Positions 45,515 to 55,334 of a stretch of DNA of 64,000 bases are shown here, in pieces. The notes under the pieces are model-generated. The model was not told the origin of the DNA and made no database searches. It saw only the letters and a list, made by a program, of their open reading frames with translations. The stretch is from Nitrospirota bacterium (GTDB lineage Bacteria; Nitrospirota; Thermodesulfovibrionia; Thermodesulfovibrionales; JdFR-88). Each line of letters starts with the position of its first letter. Position 1 is the first letter of the stretch. Both the position numbers and the translations under genes were made by a program. The stretch spans positions 1 to 64,000 of the forward strand of contig JAKAHV010000015.1 of NCBI GenBank assembly GCA_021825295.1. The letters are read 5' to 3'.

Positions 45515-47359
45515 ATGTGCGGAATAGTCGGTTACATAGGGGGAAGAAGCGCGCTGCAGGTCCTGGTGGACGGTCTCAGGCGGCTCGAATACAGGGGATA
45601 CGATTCCGCGGGCGTCGCATACGCCAACGGCGGCGCGATAGGCATACACAAGACCAGGGGCAGGATTGACGACCTCCAGAACATCCTGCCCAACCCCATG
45701 CCGGAGGCAAAGGCGGGTCTCGGCCATACACGATGGGCCACCCACGGCGCACCTTCCGACAGAAACGCGCACCCGCATTCCACGGGCGGCATCGCCGTGG
45801 TCCATAACGGCATCATCGAGAATTACCAGCAGTTGAAATCGCGCCTGATTGCCGAGGGCCATGAGTTCGCCTCCGACACGGACACGGAGGTGATACCGCA
45901 ACTCATATCGGGTTACATGCGGCAGGGGATGCCGTTTGAAGCCGCCATGAGAAGGGCCATCCTGGAGTTGAAGGGTTCATATGCCCTGGGGATAATGAGC
46001 GTCTGGTCGCCCGGAAAGGTGTTTGCCGTAAGAAACGGAAGCCCGCTAGTTGTCGGGTTCGGCCAGGGGGAATATTTTTTCGCCTCGGACATACCGGCCT
46101 TCCTGCCATACACCAAAAAATTTTCCTTCATGGAAGACGGCCAGATATTCATCCTTTCGGCGGGAGAAGCAATGCTTGAGTATCTGGATTCAGATGCGGG
46201 CCCCGGGAAAGGGCCTGCCCAGACCGTGCCGAAGATCGTGGAGATCGGCTGGACGGCCGAGATGGCCGAAAAGGAAGGGTATGACTACTTCATGCTCAAG
46301 GAGATATACGAGCAGCCGAAGACCGTCATGGAGACCATGAGGGAATGGCTCGACAACCCCCTGGATATGCTGCCGGCCATGGGCATAACAACAAGGATGA
46401 TACTGGGGTTAAGAAGGCTCCACATAGCGGCCTGCGGGACCTCCTACCACGCCGCCCTGGTCGGAAAATACGCCGTAGAGGGCCTGGCCCACATCCCGGT
46501 GGAGGTAGAGATCGCATCCGAATTCAGATACAAGAACCTGCTCATAGAAAAAAACAGCCTTTTCGTCTCGATCACACAGTCCGGAGAAACGGCCGACACG
46601 CTCGCGGCCCAGAGAGAGGCCGCCAAAAAAGGGGCCTATACCCTCACCATATGCAACGTCGTGGGAAGCACGGCCTCCAGGGAGGCGGACTCCGTCCTTT
46701 ATACCAGGGCCGGCCCCGAGATAGGAGTGGCATCGACAAAGGCCTTTACCGCCCAGATAGCCGCCCTCTGCCTGCTTGCCGTGGCGCTGGGGGTCAGGCG
46801 CGGCAGGCTCATCGCGGACGAGGCGGAAACGATAACCGCCCAGCTAAAAAAGATGCCCCTTCTCCTGGAAAAGGCCCTCGCATCGGGGCCGCGTGTGAAG
46901 GATATTGCAGCCACTCTCGACGACGCCAGAAGCATGCTCTACCTGGGCCGCGGGATCAACTATCCCATTGCCCTCGAGGGAGCGCTGAAGCTGAAGGAGA
47001 TATCCTATGTGCATGCCGAGGGATATCCGGCCGGCGAGATGAAACACGGCCCCATCGCGCTTATAGACAAGAGGATGCCGGTAGTGGTGGTGATCCCGAT
47101 GGGCAGCCTGTTTGAAAAGACGCTCTCAAACATAGAGGAGGTGAAGGCCAGGGGCGCAAGAGTGATCGCGGTTACGGACGAGCCGGCAAGCCTCCATGGC
47201 AAGGCGGACGAGACCATATCCGTGCCCTCCACCCATCCGGTGCTTTCGCCTTTCGTAAATGTGATACCGCTGCAGATGCTGGCCTTTCATGCCGGGGTGC
47301 TGCGTGGCAACGACGTGGACAAGCCGAGAAACCTCGCAAAGAGCGTGACCGTGGAATGA
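45515..47359 (+). CDS. glmS: Glucosamine-6-phosphate synthase (isomerising, glutamine-dependent)
   Basis: Forms glucosamine-6-phosphate from fructose-6-phosphate and glutamine, the entry to UDP-GlcNAc for peptidoglycan and for this glycan. 614 residues, normal length. MCGIVGYIGGRSALQ places the nucleophile Cys at position 2; RLEYRGYDSAGVA and HTRWATHG belong to the glutaminase half, ACGTSYHAALVGKY and SQSGETADTLAA to the two SIS isomerase domains, and the C-terminus PRNLAKSVTVE is canonical. Strong GGGGGAGAGG site. No glmS ribozyme was seen in the short 5' region. Confidence 0.97.
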   Translation: MCGIVGYIGGRSALQVLVDGLRRLEYRGYDSAGVAYANGGAIGIHKTRGRIDDLQNILPNPMPEAKAGLGHTRWATHGAPSDRNAHPHSTGGIAVVHNGIIENYQQLKSRLIAEGHEFASDTDTEVIPQLISGYMRQGMPFEAAMRRAILELKGSYALGIMSVWSPGKVFAVRNGSPLVVGFGQGEYFFASDIPAFLPYTKKFSFMEDGQIFILSAGEAMLEYLDSDAGPGKGPAQTVPKIVEIGWTAEMAEKEGYDYFMLKEIYEQPKTVMETMREWLDNPLDMLPAMGITTRMILGLRRLHIAACGTSYHAALVGKYAVEGLAHIPVEVEIASEFRYKNLLIEKNSLFVSITQSGETADTLAAQREAAKKGAYTLTICNVVGSTASREADSVLYTRAGPEIGVASTKAFTAQIAALCLLAVALGVRRGRLIADEAETITAQLKKMPLLLEKALASGPRVKDIAATLDDARSMLYLGRGINYPIALEGALKLKEISYVHAEGYPAGEMKHGPIALIDKRMPVVVVIPMGSLFEKTLSNIEEVKARGARVIAVTDEPASLHGKADETISVPSTHPVLSPFVNVIPLQMLAFHAGVLRGNDVDKPRNLAKSVTVE

Positions 47360-47370
47360 GATGAGAGGGC

Positions 47371-48438
<1,068 letters not shown>

Positions 48439-48452
48439 TCATTCGGAAGGCC

Positions 48453-48526
48453 TCCCTCACCCCCAACCCTCTCCCATTGGGAGAGGGAGGAGCGAAGGGC
48501 CTGGCCCCGAAGCGGAGGGTGAGGGA
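48453..48526. repeat. REP-like nested palindromic element
   Basis: Outer arms TCCCTCACCC and GGGTGAGGGA enclose a perfect inner hairpin CCCTCTCCC-ATT-GGGAGAGGG. Such nested C/G-rich palindromes are common intergenic elements in environmental genomes. Lies in the 308-nt gap between galE and the second NtrC-type gene. Confidence 0.6.
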
Positions 48527-48557
48527 ATGACTCAAGGAGACCCTGCAGCAAGCTACT

Positions 48558-48631
48558 GGAAATTGCAAGTTAAGTGGATAGCGGGCGTATTCCCTGTGGC
48601 TTGGGGACCAGTCCCCTTTGCCGCAGGGAAT
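48558..48631 (-). repeat. Dispersed hairpin-plus-tail repeat, copy A
   Basis: A nested hairpin (ATTCCCTG...CAGGGAAT with inner GGGGAC-CA-GTCCCC, 48589-48631) joins a 37-nt tail that matches a second copy at 55219-55255 at 32 of 37 positions, all five differences being transitions. It sits about 30 nt beyond the stop of the second NtrC-type gene and could also act as a terminator, though no T-run follows. Confidence 0.55.
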
Positions 48632-48659
48632 ATCAATTATGCAACTCTGCAAGATTGAT

Positions 48660-50120
48660 TCAGGCGCAGGTCTTTGCGGAGCTGATTTCCCTGAGTCTCT
48701 TATAGAAGGTCTTCCTTGAAATGCCCAGCAGCTTTGCCGCCTTCGATTTGTTGCCGCGGCACTCCTCCAGCGCGCCTATGATGGCCTGCTCTTCCAGTTC
48801 CCTCAGGGTCTGGGTGGCCTGCGGCGGCGGGCAGGCAGGCCCGCAAAGGCCCCCCGCATCGTTGATTCCCGGTCCTCCGGCCGCGGAGCGGACGGCCGGA
48901 GCCGCGGGGCCGTCCGCACTGCCGGCAAGAATCTCTTCGGGCAGGTCGTCTACCGAGACCAGTCCGTTCCTGCTAAGGACGGTGACCCTTTCAAGGACGT
49001 TTCTCAACTGCCTTATATTTCCGGGCCATGAATATTCGCAGAGGATTTTGAGGACCTCCGCCGAAAGGGAGACCTCCTTTTTTTCCCTCTCCGAGAACTC
49101 CATTACGAACTCCGCGGCCAGCCGGGGTATATCGTCCCTTCTGAGCCTCAGCGGCGGAACGGATATATGGACCACGTTTATCCGGTAATAAAGGTCCATC
49201 CGGAAATTGCCGGACTGCACGTCTTTTTCAAGATCGCGGTTCGTGGAGGAGACGAGCCGGAAATCGACTTTTATCTTCCGGCTGCCGCCGAGCCGCTCGA
49301 TCTCCCTTTCCTGAAGCACCCGCAGAAGCTTTGCCTGCAGCGGCAGCCCCAGTTCTGTTATCTCATCCAGAAAGATGGTGCCGGAAGAGGCCTCCTCGAA
49401 CCTTCCGATCCTGCGGGATACGGCATTGGTGAAGGCGCCCTTCTCGTAGCCGAAGAGCTCCGATTCAAGCAATTCGCGCGGGATGGCGGCGCAGTTGACG
49501 GCCACAAAGGGTTTCCCGGCCCTGACGCCGCCGTAGTGCAGGGCCCTTGCGATCAGCTCCTTGCCGGTGCCGGTCTCGCCGGTTATGAGCACGCTGCTGG
49601 TGGTGTCCTTCACGGCCTCGACCGTCTCCAGTATCTTCCTGAGCGCGGGATCCTTGCCTATGATCCGCATCGGGGGGGTGCCTGATCCCGGCATCTCCGC
49701 GCGCGTCGCGCCCGCGCCGCAAACGGCCGGCCGCTCGGTATGCGCGCGGCGCGTCCGCACCGCTTTTGAGAGCACTCCTCTTAGCTTGGTGTAATCCGGC
49801 GGCTTTATGAAATAGTAATATGCCCCCTTCGTTATGGAATGGACGGCGGACTCAACCGTCCCGTAGGCGGTCAGAAAGATCACCGGGATGCCGGGATGGT
49901 TCAGCTTCACGTATTCGAAGAGCTGCATGCCGTCTATCTCCGGCATCTTCAGGTCGGTGATTATCGCATCCATCGGTTCTTCCCTGATGATATCAAGGGC
50001 CTTCCGGGCGTCGAAGGATTTGAAAATGTTGTAGCCGTCGCTGGAAAGCATCGCCGAGAGCACTTTAACAGCATTGGGCTCGTCATCGACGATAAGCACA
50101 TTGCCGAAGCCTTCAGCCAT
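48660..50120 (-). CDS. Sigma-54-type response regulator with altered GAFTGA loop
   Basis: 486 residues, paralogue of the regulator at 38.1 kb. Receiver intact (VLIVDDEPN, IITDLKMPEIDG, FLTAYG, FIKPP). The AAA+ domain has GETGTGKE and GTIFLDEITEL, but the sigma-54 contact loop reads EKGAFTNA, with Asn replacing the last Gly. A 50-residue Pro/Ala/Gly-rich linker precedes the Fis-type helix-turn-helix (NKSKAAKLLGISRKTFYKRL). The substitution could weaken or change contact with sigma-54, so it may work as a repressor, an activator of a subset of promoters, or a partner of the first regulator. Confidence 0.92.
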   Translation of the reverse strand: MAEGFGNVLIVDDEPNAVKVLSAMLSSDGYNIFKSFDARKALDIIREEPMDAIITDLKMPEIDGMQLFEYVKLNHPGIPVIFLTAYGTVESAVHSITKGAYYYFIKPPDYTKLRGVLSKAVRTRRAHTERPAVCGAGATRAEMPGSGTPPMRIIGKDPALRKILETVEAVKDTTSSVLITGETGTGKELIARALHYGGVRAGKPFVAVNCAAIPRELLESELFGYEKGAFTNAVSRRIGRFEEASSGTIFLDEITELGLPLQAKLLRVLQEREIERLGGSRKIKVDFRLVSSTNRDLEKDVQSGNFRMDLYYRINVVHISVPPLRLRRDDIPRLAAEFVMEFSEREKKEVSLSAEVLKILCEYSWPGNIRQLRNVLERVTVLSRNGLVSVDDLPEEILAGSADGPAAPAVRSAAGGPGINDAGGLCGPACPPPQATQTLRELEEQAIIGALEECRGNKSKAAKLLGISRKTFYKRLREISSAKTCA

Positions 50121-50235
50121 TTTTCCAGAGACCTCTCCTGTCTTTGATATTGCGGAATTTAATGCTGCGGAACGCCTTTAAAAAAACCGCTTCACCACGT
50201 ATTAAAATCTAGTTGGAAACGGGGCAGATTACAAT

Positions 50236-50249
50236 CCCCCGTTTGGGGG
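50236..50249. terminator. G/C hairpin after the GGDEF gene
   Basis: CCCCC-GTTT-GGGGG about 20 nt past the GGDEF stop on the minus strand. No T-run, so only a possible pause or terminator. Confidence 0.25.
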
Positions 50250-50270
50250 AAAGGCGCGCAGATCCGGCCT

Positions 50271-52484
50271 TCAGATGGTGAAACCGCCGAAGGGCTCCTC
50301 CGGCAAGTTCTCGCGGGTCAGGCCGTTGCCAGGTTTTTCGTCCAGGCCTGTCCGCCGCACTTCCATATCCGGGCGCAACTCTCCACGGCGGGACTGAACG
50401 TCATTGCAGCCGCCCTGCGGCTGATTTAAATCGCCCTTGTCTTTTACGAACGGGGGCTTCACCGTGACGGACGGGTCCCACGCGACAGTCCTGTTTTTTC
50501 CGCTGGTCTTGGCCGAATAAAGGGACTTGTCCGCCTGTATTATAATGTTTTCCATCGAATCGCCGCACTCCGGGTACATGGCGATCCCGGTGCTTATGGT
50601 CAGGCATCCCCCGGACTCTTTCCTCTTTACGCCGGGAAGGATCATGCCGCACACGTTTCCTCTTATCCTTTCGAGGACGTTGAACGCCTCGTCCTTGCTG
50701 GTCTGCGGCATTATTATCGCGAATTCCTCGCCCCCTATCCTCACAAGGATGTCGTTTGCCCTGATGGAATTGGTCATTATATTGGCGATCTCCCTGAGGG
50801 CGTAATCGCCCGCAAGGTGGCCCTCGGTGTCGTTGAGGACCTTGAAGTCGTCAATGTCCAGAATGGCCAGCGAGAAATTCAGGCCGTACCTCTTCGCCCT
50901 CTGGTATTCCTCCTCGAGCCGCACATCGAAGTAGCGCCTGTTGAAAAGGCCCGTAAGGGGGTCGGTTATCGAAAGCTCCCTCATCTGCTCGGATGTCCTG
51001 TGGCAGTTCGACAGCTTCAAAAGGATTGAGGACTGCAGGGCGAAGGGCAGAAGCACCGCCAGGTCCTTTTCAGTGAATGGCTCTCCCGTGGCCTTGTCCG
51101 AAACGTTCAGTATCCCCATCGTCTCGCCGGAGATCTTCATGGGCATGCTTATGCAGGACTGCGTTTTGAAAAGCGGCTTGGGCGCGCCCGAGAATGCCTT
51201 CAGTTTTTCTTCGCTGTCTATGAGTATCGGCACCCCCTGTTCAAAGACCCTTCCGGCGATGCCCTCCCCCACCCTTATCTTCACTTCCTTCATCAGCCAC
51301 TTGTTCAGGCCCATTACGGAAATTACGCTGAGGGAATCGCCCTCGTCATCGGGCAGCATGACGGAGCATTTCTCCGCATCCACCAGGGCGGCCGCCTCCG
51401 CCACTATATGATCGCACAATGCCTGCCGGTCCTTGTAATGGGAGAAAAGCTGCGTGGTCTTCATGGTTATCAGGTTCAGGCCGTCCGAGTGTTTTTCGTA
51501 CTGATCGCGCAGATATCTGACGCCAAAGAGGTATGCCGAGAGTTTGCAGAGCTCGTTTACCGAGTCGAATGCCTCACGGTCCAGCAGGGAATTGAAAACG
51601 CCCAAAAACCCGAAAAAACCTATCTGGGAGTGGATCGGGAAAAGGTACATGGAGATTATCTCTTCCGGAAAGCCGGAGTGCTTCAATTTATAGCTGTCAA
51701 TGGCTGAAACCGGCATCCTCGACTGGATGGCGTTTGATACCAGGTAATTGTCCTTCGAGAGCTTGAGCCTCCTGATAACATCCCGGTTGCGGCCGCCCGC
51801 GGACTCGGGACAGAAGAAGTCCTTGTTACGCGCGAATATGGCCGCCGTATCTATATTAAACAGAAAGATGACCGTATCGACTATTGTCTGCCGGACATCC
51901 TCGATCGTGGCATCGGATTTTATGTTCGCCGCAAGGTTTATGATCGTCTTGGACCACTGCCATCTCTTGTTCAGCTCCCCTTTTTCATACCCGGAGGAGA
52001 TTATGTTTTCCAGCAGCAGCTTTATGGATTTTATATAATTTTCAATGGCATGCGAGTCCACGAATTTCAGCTCCGCTCTCCACTGTTCCATCGTGCGGTT
52101 TGCTAGCCCGAACTTGTCGGCCTTCGTGGCGTAGAATCTGGCGAAATCCTCGCCGGACATGTAAAAGCCCTCGCACAGGGCCACCAGCATGATCTCCTTG
52201 TATCTGATGGGAATAAAAACATGATACTGCATGGTAAAACCCTGGATAAGAAAGGATTTCGTGTTTTTGAGCGTCAGCTTGAGGTATTTTGAAAGAAACC
52301 CGTTGTATAACTCCTGCCCCTTCTTGTCCGTCTTGATCGAAGCAAGGAGGGGGTCTTCCCTGGAAGGCGCTATCAGAAGATTTTCCCTGTCGTCATAGAG
52401 CGAGAAATTAAGCCCGGTTATGCTGGAGAGGGCCTTCATGGCCTTTGTCAGAAACTGTATATCTATGAGATGTATCATCCTCAT
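50271..52484 (-). CDS. Diguanylate cyclase with PocR-like and GAF sensory domains
   Basis: 737 residues. Residues about 1-130 (IDIQFLTKAMKALSSITGLNFSLYDD) resemble a PocR-type sensor. Two GAF-like regions follow, the second with CSVMLPDDEGDSLSV and VGEGIAGRVFEQG. The catalytic domain has DPLTGLFNRRYFD and the active-site RIGGEEFAII. An RAND I-site lies five residues before GGEEF, so product feedback inhibition is expected. A polar 65-residue C-terminal tail is of unknown use. Makes c-di-GMP in the cytosol; neighbouring PilZ and MshEN proteins are likely readers. Confidence 0.92.
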   Translation of the reverse strand: MRMIHLIDIQFLTKAMKALSSITGLNFSLYDDRENLLIAPSREDPLLASIKTDKKGQELYNGFLSKYLKLTLKNTKSFLIQGFTMQYHVFIPIRYKEIMLVALCEGFYMSGEDFARFYATKADKFGLANRTMEQWRAELKFVDSHAIENYIKSIKLLLENIISSGYEKGELNKRWQWSKTIINLAANIKSDATIEDVRQTIVDTVIFLFNIDTAAIFARNKDFFCPESAGGRNRDVIRRLKLSKDNYLVSNAIQSRMPVSAIDSYKLKHSGFPEEIISMYLFPIHSQIGFFGFLGVFNSLLDREAFDSVNELCKLSAYLFGVRYLRDQYEKHSDGLNLITMKTTQLFSHYKDRQALCDHIVAEAAALVDAEKCSVMLPDDEGDSLSVISVMGLNKWLMKEVKIRVGEGIAGRVFEQGVPILIDSEEKLKAFSGAPKPLFKTQSCISMPMKISGETMGILNVSDKATGEPFTEKDLAVLLPFALQSSILLKLSNCHRTSEQMRELSITDPLTGLFNRRYFDVRLEEEYQRAKRYGLNFSLAILDIDDFKVLNDTEGHLAGDYALREIANIMTNSIRANDILVRIGGEEFAIIMPQTSKDEAFNVLERIRGNVCGMILPGVKRKESGGCLTISTGIAMYPECGDSMENIIIQADKSLYSAKTSGKNRTVAWDPSVTVKPPFVKDKGDLNQPQGGCNDVQSRRGELRPDMEVRRTGLDEKPGNGLTRENLPEEPFGGFTI

Positions 52485-52841
52485 CAGTCAAAAGCAAAAA
52501 ACATACCCGTCAATTCACCTTGACAATTTCATTCCCCCCGAAAGGTCTGCCCCGCTCAAATTGCAATATTCTAAATCAGGGAAATTTAAATGTCTAGTTA
52601 GAATGCAGGGGCGGCTGCGGCCATGGCAAAAGGCAAGGCCGCAAGGTTCCTCCCAATACATCCCGCAGGCGCTTCGGGGCCTCAACCCGGAGTTTATAAA
52701 ATTCAAACTTGAATAAATGCCTTTTTTTAGCGTTAAAAGACACAAATCATACTTTAGCCCATGGGACTTCGCGCAAAAAAAATGCGGTTGTAAAAGGGCC
52801 CCCAATTCATGGGTTTTTTCAGGTATAATGTTGAAATAAAA
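52485..52841. other. 357-nt divergent intergenic region
   Basis: Separates the GGDEF gene (-) from the membrane-protein gene (+). A TATAAT hexamer stands just before ATG 52842 but without a convincing -35. No riboswitch, including the c-di-GMP class, and no small gene were recognised. Confidence 0.45.
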
Positions 52842-53420
52842 ATGAAAAAAAATGAGGCGGACTTGCACAGACTTGAATCCAGCAGGCATTTTGTCTCAAA
52901 GGAACTCCGCTACTCCGTAGCTTTAATAGTCATCTCGTCGCTTGCGGCAGGGATAGTCTTCATCCTTCTGGCAAAGGCCCTTGGCACGGTCATAAACCCC
53001 GCCTATGTGCCGTTCATTATAATGATCGGCTATGTGGCAATCGTGATCCTGCTGACGATGATCTTCTCCCACCGCTTCGTGGGGCCGTTTCCGAGACTGA
53101 AGATGGAGATGCGCATCATCCTGGGCGGGGAGTATTCCAGACGGCTGCGGATCAGGACGAAAGACGACATATACATCAGGTCTTTCATAGACGAGCTGAA
53201 CCTTCTGCTGGAGGAATTCGAGAAGATGCACCGCCTGAAACTGGAATTCATCAAGTCGGCGGACGCCGACCTGCAGGCGCTCTCCTCGTGTGTTGTCTCC
53301 GAAGACATGACGAAGGAGGAGCTTGTAAAGAAAATACAGCAATGCCGCGCCAACGTAGGGGAGCTGATCAAAAAATACAGATACAGATATTCGCGCGGGC
53401 AGGACGATCAGGTTTCCTGA
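52842..53420 (+). CDS. Two-helix membrane protein with HAMP-like segment
   Basis: 192 residues from ATG 52842 (the track start 52809 would add 11 residues). Two membrane helices (YSVALIVISSLAAGIVFILL and FIIMIGYVAIVILLTMIF) with a very short periplasmic loop are followed by HRFVGPFPRLKMEMRIILGG, a HAMP-like entry found in signalling proteins, and then a long helical region. No output domain is attached. It may transmit or scaffold signals for another protein; no specific function is recognised. Confidence 0.6.
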   Translation: MKKNEADLHRLESSRHFVSKELRYSVALIVISSLAAGIVFILLAKALGTVINPAYVPFIIMIGYVAIVILLTMIFSHRFVGPFPRLKMEMRIILGGEYSRRLRIRTKDDIYIRSFIDELNLLLEEFEKMHRLKLEFIKSADADLQALSSCVVSEDMTKEELVKKIQQCRANVGELIKKYRYRYSRGQDDQVS

Positions 53421-53426
53421 GGGCCC

Positions 53427-54278
53427 TCAAACCATGAACGAAAGCGCCGTGAACACGAAGACGGTAACGCTTATCCAGCCGTTCATATTGAAAAAAGCGA
53501 TATTGAGCCTGCTTAAATCCTTCTCCTTCACCAGGGAGTGCTCGTAAACGAAGAATGCCGACACAAGAACGAGGCCGGCCCAGTAGGCCGCGTTCATACC
53601 CATCAGCGCGCCGGTAATCCCGAGCATGAGGACGCTTAAAACGTGGAAAAACCTTGCCGCCCAAAGGGATTTCGCTATGCCGAACCTTGCCGGCAGAGAA
53701 TAAAAACCGTATCTGCGGTCAAAATCGAGGTCCTGCAGGGCGTAGAGCACGTCGAAGCCGGCCAGCCAGAACAGCACGGCAAAAGCAAGGCAGACGGCCC
53801 CCCACCCCAGGCTGCCCCGCACCGCGGCCCAGGCCCCCATCGGGGCGAGCGACAAGGACAGCCCCAGGAAAAAGTGGGACGTCCAGGTAAAGCGTTTCGT
53901 GTAGGAATAAAAGACCACGACCGCGATGGCCACCGGCGAAAGCTCAAGGCACAGGGGATTCAGCATCCAGGAGGCAAAGACCATCAGCGCAAAGGAAACG
54001 GCCGCAAAGACAGAGACTTCAGCCAGCCCCAATTTCTCCGAGGGCAGCTCCCGGTTTCTTGTACGCGGGTTCATGGCGTCTATCTTCCTGTCCACAATCC
54101 GGTTTACAGCCATCGCCCCGGAACGGGCGCCCACCATCGCCAGGGTTATCCAGAGGATTTTTATTAAAGGCGGAAAGCCGCCCGCCGCCATGATCGCCGA
54201 GGTAAAGGCGAAAGGCAGGGCGAAAATGGAATGGGAAAATTTTATCATCCGCAGGAAAAGGACCAGGCGCTTGAACAT
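53427..54278 (-). CDS. ubiA: UbiA-family prenyltransferase
   Basis: 283 residues with about eight membrane helices. The two Asp-rich motifs are NRIVDRKIDAMNPRTRNRELP (NxxxDxxxD) and LQDLDFDRRYGFYSLPARFG. Attaches a polyprenyl chain to an aromatic ring in quinone synthesis. In anaerobes with the futalosine pathway the same family member is MqnP; no other quinone gene is present to decide. Six nt from the convergent membrane-protein gene. Confidence 0.88.
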   Translation of the reverse strand: MFKRLVLFLRMIKFSHSIFALPFAFTSAIMAAGGFPPLIKILWITLAMVGARSGAMAVNRIVDRKIDAMNPRTRNRELPSEKLGLAEVSVFAAVSFALMVFASWMLNPLCLELSPVAIAVVVFYSYTKRFTWTSHFFLGLSLSLAPMGAWAAVRGSLGWGAVCLAFAVLFWLAGFDVLYALQDLDFDRRYGFYSLPARFGIAKSLWAARFFHVLSVLMLGITGALMGMNAAYWAGLVLVSAFFVYEHSLVKEKDLSRLNIAFFNMNGWISVTVFVFTALSFMV

Positions 54279-54301
54279 GCCGCGATATGATACCCCCGCC
54301 G

Positions 54302-55093
54302 CTATTTCCCGCCCCTCCCGTACTTGCTCATCAGGGCGTCCAATATGTGGGGCAGCTCCTCCATGTACCGGCCTTTCGGCATCGAGAAGGAAAGATGGCG
54401 GGCGCCTGCCGTTATCGCAACGTAGCTTACCTCGTGATCGCTGCCTGCGACAACCAGGACAGGGGCCTTCCTGGCTGCGGGATGTCCGGAGGGGTTTTCG
54501 AACTCACTGTAAGAGTTAAACGGCAGGTTATCCGAATCTACAAGAATTAAATCGGCGGCAAACGTCCCCGCCTCTTCCACCCCCCCTACTGTCTTTACCT
54601 CGTATTTTTTCTGAAGAAATTGAGGAGTATCGGCGGAGGCGGAGACAAAAAGCACCTTTTTGCCCGCGGTATCCCCGGCCCCCCAGAGCGCGCCAAGGAG
54701 GTTTTCGGCCAGGGAATTATTCACTTCAAGGTCTTTGCCCCATTTCGTATAACCGCTTATCTCCCTTTCCCTTTGCATGACATAGTGGGAGATTTTTTTT
54801 TGCTCGGCGGAGTCATGGTCGAACTGGACCCCGCAGGTATTGTCCGCCACGTTGACGATCCTCCCGGAAAGCCAGCAGACCTCTTCAGCGGGCAGGAGAA
54901 TGGCGAATTCAAGGGTCGAGCCTGCCTGGATGATGTTTTCGGCATAGGGGACGCTCAGCAAAGCCCCTCCCATGCTTATATCTATTATCCTGATGCCCTT
55001 CGCGACCGCCCTGAGAGCCCTGTTTTTGATGGCGACCTTCAGGGGCCTGGATACCGGGACGGGCACCCTGATGTAATTTCGTCGATATGTCAT
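54302..55093 (-). CDS. PilZ-domain protein
   Basis: 263 residues from ATG 55093; a TTG at 55117 is the track's alternative. The PilZ c-di-GMP-binding motifs are RRNYIR (RxxxR) near the N-terminus and DISMGGALL (D/NxSxxG), followed by the beta-barrel strands (GRIVNVADNTCGVQF). The C-terminal half looks like a degenerate receiver-type Rossmann domain (KKVLFVSASADTPQFLQ, LILVDSDN). It probably links c-di-GMP level to a partner protein. The GGDEF gene 2 kb away is a plausible source. Confidence 0.85.
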   Translation of the reverse strand: MTYRRNYIRVPVPVSRPLKVAIKNRALRAVAKGIRIIDISMGGALLSVPYAENIIQAGSTLEFAILLPAEEVCWLSGRIVNVADNTCGVQFDHDSAEQKKISHYVMQREREISGYTKWGKDLEVNNSLAENLLGALWGAGDTAGKKVLFVSASADTPQFLQKKYEVKTVGGVEEAGTFAADLILVDSDNLPFNSYSEFENPSGHPAARKAPVLVVAGSDHEVSYVAITAGARHLSFSMPKGRYMEELPHILDALMSKYGRGGK

Positions 55094-55190
55094 GGCCTCG
55101 ATAATATTACCAGTCAAACTGATCTTCCCTGCGGCAAGCAGCAGGGAATTTAATGTAAGGAATTTTAATTTTTATCATATTCGCTCGCTA

Positions 55191-55255
55191 GCCCCCGTGG
55201 CAAGTCCCGTGCACGCGGGGGAATACGCCTGCTATCCATTTAACCTGCGATCTCC
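55191..55255 (+). repeat. Dispersed hairpin-plus-tail repeat, copy B
   Basis: Head CCCCCGTGGCAAG...CGGGGG followed by the 37-nt tail shared with copy A at 48.6 kb. It lies in the 241-nt gap between the PilZ and DUF1573 genes. A further short hairpin, TTCCCTG...CAGGGAA, occurs nearby at about 55.13 kb. Confidence 0.5.
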
Positions 55256-55334
55256 CGGAAATAAGGAAACTATGAATAATAATAAATTATTGATTTTATT
55301 TCAAGTAGTTACAAACATTCAGCCTTGTCCCGGG

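Noticed and set aside
48453-48526. Nested palindrome considered as an intrinsic terminator of the second NtrC-type gene
   Set aside because: No T-run on either side and it lies about 130 nt past the stop; better described as a REP-like element.
52485-52841. Possible c-di-GMP riboswitch between the GGDEF and membrane-protein genes
   Set aside because: The conserved GEMM core motifs were not found on either strand.
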